Part shown: one piece after another, positions 34,510 through 38,494 of the stretch | Layout of the letters: every line of letters begins with the position of its first letter | Numbering within the stretch: position 1 is the stretch's first letter | Assembly (NCBI RefSeq): GCF_018274325.1 | Contig: NZ_JAGVRH010000006.1 | Location: 1 to 38,494 of the forward strand | DNA from: 'Fragaria x ananassa' phyllody phytoplasma | GTDB lineage: Bacteria > Bacillota_I > Bacilli_A > Acholeplasmatales > Acholeplasmataceae | Reading direction: 5' to 3' | Length of the DNA: 38,494 nucleotides | The notes under the pieces: generated by a model | Seen by the model: only the letters and a program-made list of their open reading frames with translations | Databases searched by the model: none | What the model was told of the DNA's origin: nothing | Position numbers and translations under genes: made by a program

Positions 34510-35715
34510 ATGAATTTATCATTAACCAATTTAAATGTTACCAATAAAAAAGTGTTATTAAGAGCAGATTTAAATGTTCCTTTAGAAAATAATATTATTA
34601 CAGATGATAACAGAATTAAAACTATTTTGCCGACGCTAAAATATTTAATCCAAAATAAAAGCAAAATTATTATTTTCTCTCATTTAGGACGCATTAAAGA
34701 TGAATCTCAAAAAAAACATTTTAGTTTACGAGTAATAGCTGATAAAATGTCACTTTATTTAAATCAAAAAGTATTTTTCGTCCCTCAAACTAAAGGTCCT
34801 CTTTTAGAACAAGCTATTAATAATTTATCTCCGGGTGATGTTTTGGTTGTAGAAAATACTCGTTTTGAAGATTTAAATCAAAAAAAAGAAAGTAAAAATA
34901 ATCCTGAATTAGGGAAATATTGGGCTTCTTTAGGAGATGTTTTTGTCAATGATGCTTTTGGAACTTGCCATCGAACTCATGCTTCTAATGTTGGGATTGC
35001 CACTAACATTAAAGAAAAATGTTTTGGTTTTTTAGTTGAAAAAGAGATTAATTTCATTAAAAAAATTATCCATCAACCACAAAAACCATTAGTAGCTATT
35101 TTGGGAGGTTCTAAAGTGTCAGATAAAATTGAACTTATTAAAAATCTTTTAAAAAAAGTTGATTATCTTTTAATTGGTGGCGGTATGAGTTATACTTTTT
35201 TAAAAACTCAAGGTTTTAACATCGGAACTAGTTTATTAGAAGAAGATAAAATACCTTTAGTTAAACAGTTATTAGCATCTCCAGAAGGTCAAAAAATAAT
35301 TTTACCTAAAGATTTTGTTTGTAGCCAAGAATTTTCTCCAAATGCTCCAACTTCTATTTATCAGTATTTTAATATTCCTGATAATTTCATGGGACTTGAT
35401 ATAGGACCTACAACTATTGAACTTTTCAAAAGTTATTTGCAAAAAGCAAAAACCATTGTTTGGAATGGCCCTGTAGGTGTTTTTGAATTTGAAAAATTTA
35501 GCCAAGGAACTAAGTCTTTAGCTAAAATAATTAGTAATTTGCCTCCAACAACAACCACTATTATTGGTGGCGGCGATAGTGCAGCAGCTGTTTTTAAATT
35601 TGGTTTAGAAAAGCATTTTAGTCATATTTCAACTGGTGGAGGGGCATTTTTAGAGTTTTTAGAAGAAAAGCCAATGCCAGGATTAGCTTGCATTATAAAC
35701 AAATTAAAATTTTAA
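34510..35715 (+). CDS. pgk: Phosphoglycerate kinase
   Basis: 401 residues, full length. Substrate-binding RADLNVPLE, FSHLGR, FGTCHRTHAS and the nucleotide-side blocks LGGSKVSDKI and GGGDSAAAV are present, as is the W-N-G-P-V-G-V-F-E loop. It makes ATP and 3-phosphoglycerate from 1,3-bisphosphoglycerate, one of the main ATP sources in an organism without oxidative phosphorylation. An AAAGGTG ribosome site lies upstream. gap follows after 44 bases. Confidence 0.97.
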   Translation: MNLSLTNLNVTNKKVLLRADLNVPLENNIITDDNRIKTILPTLKYLIQNKSKIIIFSHLGRIKDESQKKHFSLRVIADKMSLYLNQKVFFVPQTKGPLLEQAINNLSPGDVLVVENTRFEDLNQKKESKNNPELGKYWASLGDVFVNDAFGTCHRTHASNVGIATNIKEKCFGFLVEKEINFIKKIIHQPQKPLVAILGGSKVSDKIELIKNLLKKVDYLLIGGGMSYTFLKTQGFNIGTSLLEEDKIPLVKQLLASPEGQKIILPKDFVCSQEFSPNAPTSIYQYFNIPDNFMGLDIGPTTIELFKSYLQKAKTIVWNGPVGVFEFEKFSQGTKSLAKIISNLPPTTTTIIGGGDSAAAVFKFGLEKHFSHISTGGGAFLEFLEEKPMPGLACIINKLKF

Positions 35716-35759
35716 TATTTTTTTAATTTTAAAAAATAAAAAAAGAGGTTTAAAAAATT

Positions 35760-36767
35760 ATGAAAGTACGAGTAGCAATTAATGGTTTTGGTCGAATTGG
35801 TAAATTATCCTTTCGTCTTATTTTTGGAAATCCTAAATTTCAAGTAGTAGCTATTAATGATTTGGCAAATTTAGAAACTATTTCTTATTTATTAAAATAC
35901 GATAGTATGCAAAAAACTTATAAAGTAAATGATATTAGTTATCAAGATAATTATTTAGTAGTTGAGGGACAAAAAATTCCTGTATTTCAAGAAAAAAATC
36001 CTCAAGATTTACCTTGGAGTTCTTTAAAAGTTGATATCGTTTTAGAATGTACAGGATTTTTCACAAATAAAGAAAAAGCATCTTTACATTTAAAAGCTGG
36101 TGCTAACAAAGTTTTAATTAGTTCTCCCGCCAATGATGATGTTAAAACTATTGTTTATAACGTTAATGATCATACCTTAAACAAAGATGATACAATTGTC
36201 AGTGGAGCTTCATGTACTACTAACTGTTTAGCGCCAATTGTTAAAGTATTAAATGATTGTTTTGGCATCAAACAAGCTTTTATGACTACTGTTCATAGTT
36301 ATACTAGTGATCAATCTTTAATAGATCAAAATCACCCTAAAGGAATTTGGACACGACGTGGTAGAGCAGCTGCTTTTAATATGGTTCCAAGTTCTACTGG
36401 AGCAGCTAAAGCTATTGGTTTAGTTATTCCGGAATTAAAAGGGAAATTAGATGGCACAGCAATTCGAGTTCCTACTATTACGGGTTCTTTAGTTGATTTA
36501 ACAGCAGAATTAAACAAAGAAGTGACTATAGAAGAAGTTAACACCATTTTGAAACAAAGCGCTAACGAAACATTAGCTTTCGTTACAGACCCTATTGTAT
36601 CATCGGATGTTGTAGGAACTACTTATGGTTCTTTATATGATGCTAATACTTTACAAATTTTAAAAGATAATCCAAGATTTATTAAATTAATGTCTTGGTA
36701 TGATAATGAAATGAGTTATGTTAATCAATTAGTAAGATTGTTACATAAAGTAGCAAGTTTGGTTTAA
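35760..36767 (+). CDS. gap: Glyceraldehyde-3-phosphate dehydrogenase
   Basis: 335 residues. The NAD-binding start INGFGRIGK and AINDLAN (Asp34, favouring NAD over NADP), the active-site SGASCTTNCLAP with Cys152, the HSYTSDQSLIDQ and RRGRAAA blocks and the terminal SWYDNEMSYVNQ are all present. It oxidises glyceraldehyde 3-phosphate with phosphate and NAD+. AGAGG lies before the ATG. Last gene of the glycolytic group, closed by a strong terminator. Confidence 0.97.
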   Translation: MKVRVAINGFGRIGKLSFRLIFGNPKFQVVAINDLANLETISYLLKYDSMQKTYKVNDISYQDNYLVVEGQKIPVFQEKNPQDLPWSSLKVDIVLECTGFFTNKEKASLHLKAGANKVLISSPANDDVKTIVYNVNDHTLNKDDTIVSGASCTTNCLAPIVKVLNDCFGIKQAFMTTVHSYTSDQSLIDQNHPKGIWTRRGRAAAFNMVPSSTGAAKAIGLVIPELKGKLDGTAIRVPTITGSLVDLTAELNKEVTIEEVNTILKQSANETLAFVTDPIVSSDVVGTTYGSLYDANTLQILKDNPRFIKLMSWYDNEMSYVNQLVRLLHKVASLV

Positions 36768-36814
36768 CTTTTTTATTGGCTAAAATTACATAAAATATAT
36801 AAATTTAATTCAAG

Positions 36815-36854
36815 TATAAAAAACAAACTATTATAAAATAGTTTGTTTTTTATA
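36815..36854. terminator. Strong bidirectional terminator after gap
   Basis: A perfect 16-bp stem (TATAAAAAACAAACTA with its inverse at 36839-36854) around an 8-base loop; six T lie in the 3' arm on each strand. Confidence 0.85.
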
Positions 36855-37096
36855 TAATTTTAAACAATTAATTATTAATTAAAAAACACTTAATTTTGAA
36901 TTATTTAATTGTTTTCTAATGCACTTCATATTGAGAAATAACCATAAACACATCAAAAATACAAGAAGAACAAAAAACCATGATTTTAATTAATAAATTA
37001 AACCAATCAAAATAATTGTTGTGAATGAAAATAAAATCTTTTACTTTTAAAGTAGCTATTTTTTATTTTAAAATATTTTATGACATGGGCTTTAAT
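36855..37096. other. AT-rich stretch without a convincing gene
   Basis: Only a 21-codon minus-strand frame (36916-36981) is visible. It lacks a ribosome site and is not claimed as a gene. Confidence 0.4.
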
Positions 37097-37315
37097 TTAA
37101 AAAAAATAGTTGCCGCTTTTATTTTGTAATTCAATAATATATTGAAATCCATCTAACCAACTGTTTTAGCAATATAAGTCATTCTTTTAATTGCATAATG
37201 ATCAATTTTATAAAATAATTCTGAAGTATTTATAAATTCGTCTTTATTTTCTATAAAATGGTAAAAAACTAAAATAATTATTAAGTTCGCTTATAACTGT
37301 TATTATTGAAAACAT
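37097..37315 (-). pseudogene. Decayed gene, family not recognised
   Basis: From ATG 37315 the first frame reads MFSIITVISELNNYFSF and then stops. The next frame gives FIENKDEFINTSELFYKIDH, followed by AIKRMTYIAKTVG and a TAG. A third frame finishes WLDGFQYIIELQNKSGNYFF. The pieces fit end to end as one soluble protein of about 70 residues or more, damaged by two frameshifts and one stop. No ribosome site is evident. Confidence 0.5.
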
Positions 37316-37534
37316 TAAAACTAGTGATAATTATTATCAATAATATAATTTTTTTGTTTCAAATAAATAAATTTTTTTTAATTTTAAACTTAAACCAAAT
37401 GATTTTCAGTAAAACAATTAACAATAAAACAATTACCAAAAAAAAAAAAAAACAAAATAAACATATCAAATTTATTAAATGATTACATTTTCTTTTTTTG
37501 TTTAGATTCGTTTTCAAGTTGAAAACCAAGACTA
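37316..37534. other. AT-rich stretch without a gene
   Basis: Low-complexity A/T sequence, including a run of 12 or more A near 37440. Nothing could be supported. Confidence 0.4.
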
Positions 37535-37630
37535 TTATTTTTTTGAAAATTCTTCTATTTCGTCTACAGTTGTAATCTCTTTTAGTTGCGCAATTAATCC
37601 ACTAATTCTTGAGCTTTAAAAAAAACTTCT
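37535..37630 (-). pseudogene. Fragment of a coiled-coil-like gene
   Basis: The minus strand reads EVFFKAQELVD, then a stop. One base over it continues LIAQLKEITTVDEIEEFSKK and ends at 37535. The two parts join as a short amphipathic helix pair. The 5' edge is the 46-base dispersed repeat. Unrecognised remnant of an accessory gene. Confidence 0.4.
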
Positions 37631-37674
37631 TGAAAAGAATAGGTGATAATTAAAAAAAGTTATTTTTCCTATTT
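37629..37674. repeat. 46-base dispersed repeat with hairpin, copy 2
   Basis: Partner of 14468-14513. The AATAGG...CCTATT stem is kept, while the inner part has drifted (TGATAATT facing TTATTTTT). Again it adjoins the 5' end of a minus-strand decayed gene. Confidence 0.6.
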
Positions 37675-37697
37675 TTAATATTATTAAAATAATAATA

Positions 37698-37935
37698 AAA
37701 TTACCATTTAAATTAATTATCAAATTAATTAAAAGATTTAATATAAATCAAAGTCGCTTATTAAACCATCTGTTGAACCATCAATTAAAACCAATATTCT
37801 TGATAAAACTGATTTAATTAAATTACAAAAAAAGATATCTGAGTTAGAATATAAACTTAATTTACAAAAAACAAAAAAAGAAATAATATTATTAAACCTT
37901 TAAATAATCAAAATTATAATCAAAGAGGTAAATAA
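37698..37935 (+). pseudogene. Coiled-coil-like gene, frameshifted
   Basis: KLPFKLIIKLIKRFNINQ in one frame continues as KSLIKPSVEPSIKTNILDKT and LIKLQKKISELEYKLNLQKT in the next. A second shift leads to NNIIKPLNNQNYNQRGK and TAA at 37933-37935. The end carries the AGAGG ribosome site of the following gene, as in tightly packed PMU operons. Function unknown. Confidence 0.5.
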
Positions 37936-37937
37936 AA

Positions 37938-38435
37938 ATAAAAATCGATAATCAAAAAAAATCAAAAAATATTATCTTTATCGTTTGGGGTTTATTTATT
38001 ACTGGAACTATTCTTTTTTTATTAATCATTCTTTTATTAGCTATTAATAAAAATCAAACTAAAACTGAAAACCCAAACCAACAAGAACAAGAAACTGTTG
38101 AAAATCAATCTAATATTCCATCCCCAGAGGAACAAGCAAAAACATATAATGCTATTATGGCCAAAGTTGATAAAGAAATTGATGTATTAACTACAACTAA
38201 AAATGTTATTTTTCAACCAGATGGAAAAACAATTAAATATATTGATGAATATGACAAAAATACTGGTTTTATAATCAAAACCACCAAATATCAAAATGAT
38301 GGTGAAACAATTGAATATATTGATGAATGTGACAAAAATACTGGTTTTATAATCAAATCCACTAGATATCAAGATGATGGAAAAACAATTAGTCATATTG
38401 AAGATGCTAGACAAAATAGGTTAATATATGAATAA
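37938..38435 (+). CDS. DUF2963 repeat protein with N-terminal membrane anchor; start codon ATA instead of ATG
   Basis: The frame is open from 37932. AGAGG (37924-37928) lies nine bases before ATA at 37938, where ATG would be expected. The frame gives KNIIFIVWGLFITGTILFLL, a clear N-terminal anchor, then a Gln/Glu-rich linker and three tandem copies of a 26-residue unit: F/Y-Q-x-D-G-K/E-T-I-x-Y-I-D-E-x-D-K-N-T-G-F-I-I-K-T/S-T. The only ATG (38157) falls after the anchor and has no ribosome site. Starting there would give a 92-residue protein without the anchor. I favour the longer gene, with its start codon either damaged or non-canonical. About 165 residues; DUF2963 function is unknown. Confidence 0.6.
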   Translation: MKIDNQKKSKNIIFIVWGLFITGTILFLLIILLLAINKNQTKTENPNQQEQETVENQSNIPSPEEQAKTYNAIMAKVDKEIDVLTTTKNVIFQPDGKTIKYIDEYDKNTGFIIKTTKYQNDGETIEYIDECDKNTGFIIKSTRYQDDGKTISHIEDARQNRLIYE

Positions 38436-38494
38436 AAAAAGAAAAATTATTGTAAAAATATGGATTATAGTAATTGTAATTATTTTTTTAATTC
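38428..38494 (+). CDS. Start of another membrane-anchored protein, cut by the window end
   Basis: ATG 38428 overlaps the previous stop by eight bases. The 22 visible codons read MNKKRKIIVKIWIIVIVIIF, that is, a basic start and a hydrophobic helix. The layout copies the N-terminus of the preceding DUF2963 gene, so a DUF2963 or similar PMU protein is likely. Confidence 0.5.
   Translation, partial: MNKKRKIIVKIWIIVIVIIFLI

Noticed and set aside
1-38494. CRISPR arrays, rRNA or tRNA genes
   Set aside because: No regularly spaced repeats with spacers and no GC-rich RNA gene blocks were found on either strand.

Overview
The window looks like a stretch of phytoplasma chromosome ('Candidatus Phytoplasma', Mollicutes). 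The evidence is extreme AT richness, a wall-less core gene set, UGA acting as stop, secreted proteins with the phytoplasma SVM-type signal peptide, DUF2963 repeat proteins, and PMU-type (potential mobile unit) genes: tmk, ssb, uvrD-like helicase and IS3/tra5 remnants. I cannot name the species from the sequence alone.

Layout. 1-3700 is accessory: the tail of an IS3-type transposase, a promoter and structured leader in front of an unknown two-helix membrane protein, a decayed IS3 transposase, and a broken Panacea (DUF4065) antitoxin-like gene. 3702-12629 is core, almost all on the minus strand: dnaD, rnc and plsX; a small plus-strand gene of unknown function; tatD; then the pyruvate dehydrogenase operon pdhA-pdhB-pdhC-lpdA. 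12895-21632 is a decaying PMU. It contains DUF2963, tmk, uvrD, ssb and several membrane-protein genes, nearly all with one or more frameshifts or stops. Four reading frames in it are still open: two micro-membrane proteins (46 and 37 aa) and two tandem SVM-signal secreted proteins. 21862-36767 is core on the plus strand: a P2-type cation ATPase, an S26B signal peptidase, ung and dut, then rpsB-tsf-pyrH-frr-cdsA (without uppS), then the glycolytic genes tpiA, a HAD phosphatase, fba, pgk and gap. 36855-38494 is a second accessory patch of pseudogenes leading into DUF2963-type genes that run off the window.

How the genes fit together. The core blocks cover lower glycolysis (fructose-bisphosphate to 1,3-bisphosphoglycerate and 3-phosphoglycerate), pyruvate to acetyl-CoA, phospholipid synthesis (plsX, cdsA), translation (S2, EF-Ts, RRF), RNA processing and uracil exclusion from DNA (dut, ung). 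The accessory patches hold host-facing secreted or surface proteins and relics of mobile DNA. The lesions are confined to accessory patches: about 24 kb of flanking core reads without a single frameshift, which argues that the lesions are real rather than sequencing error.
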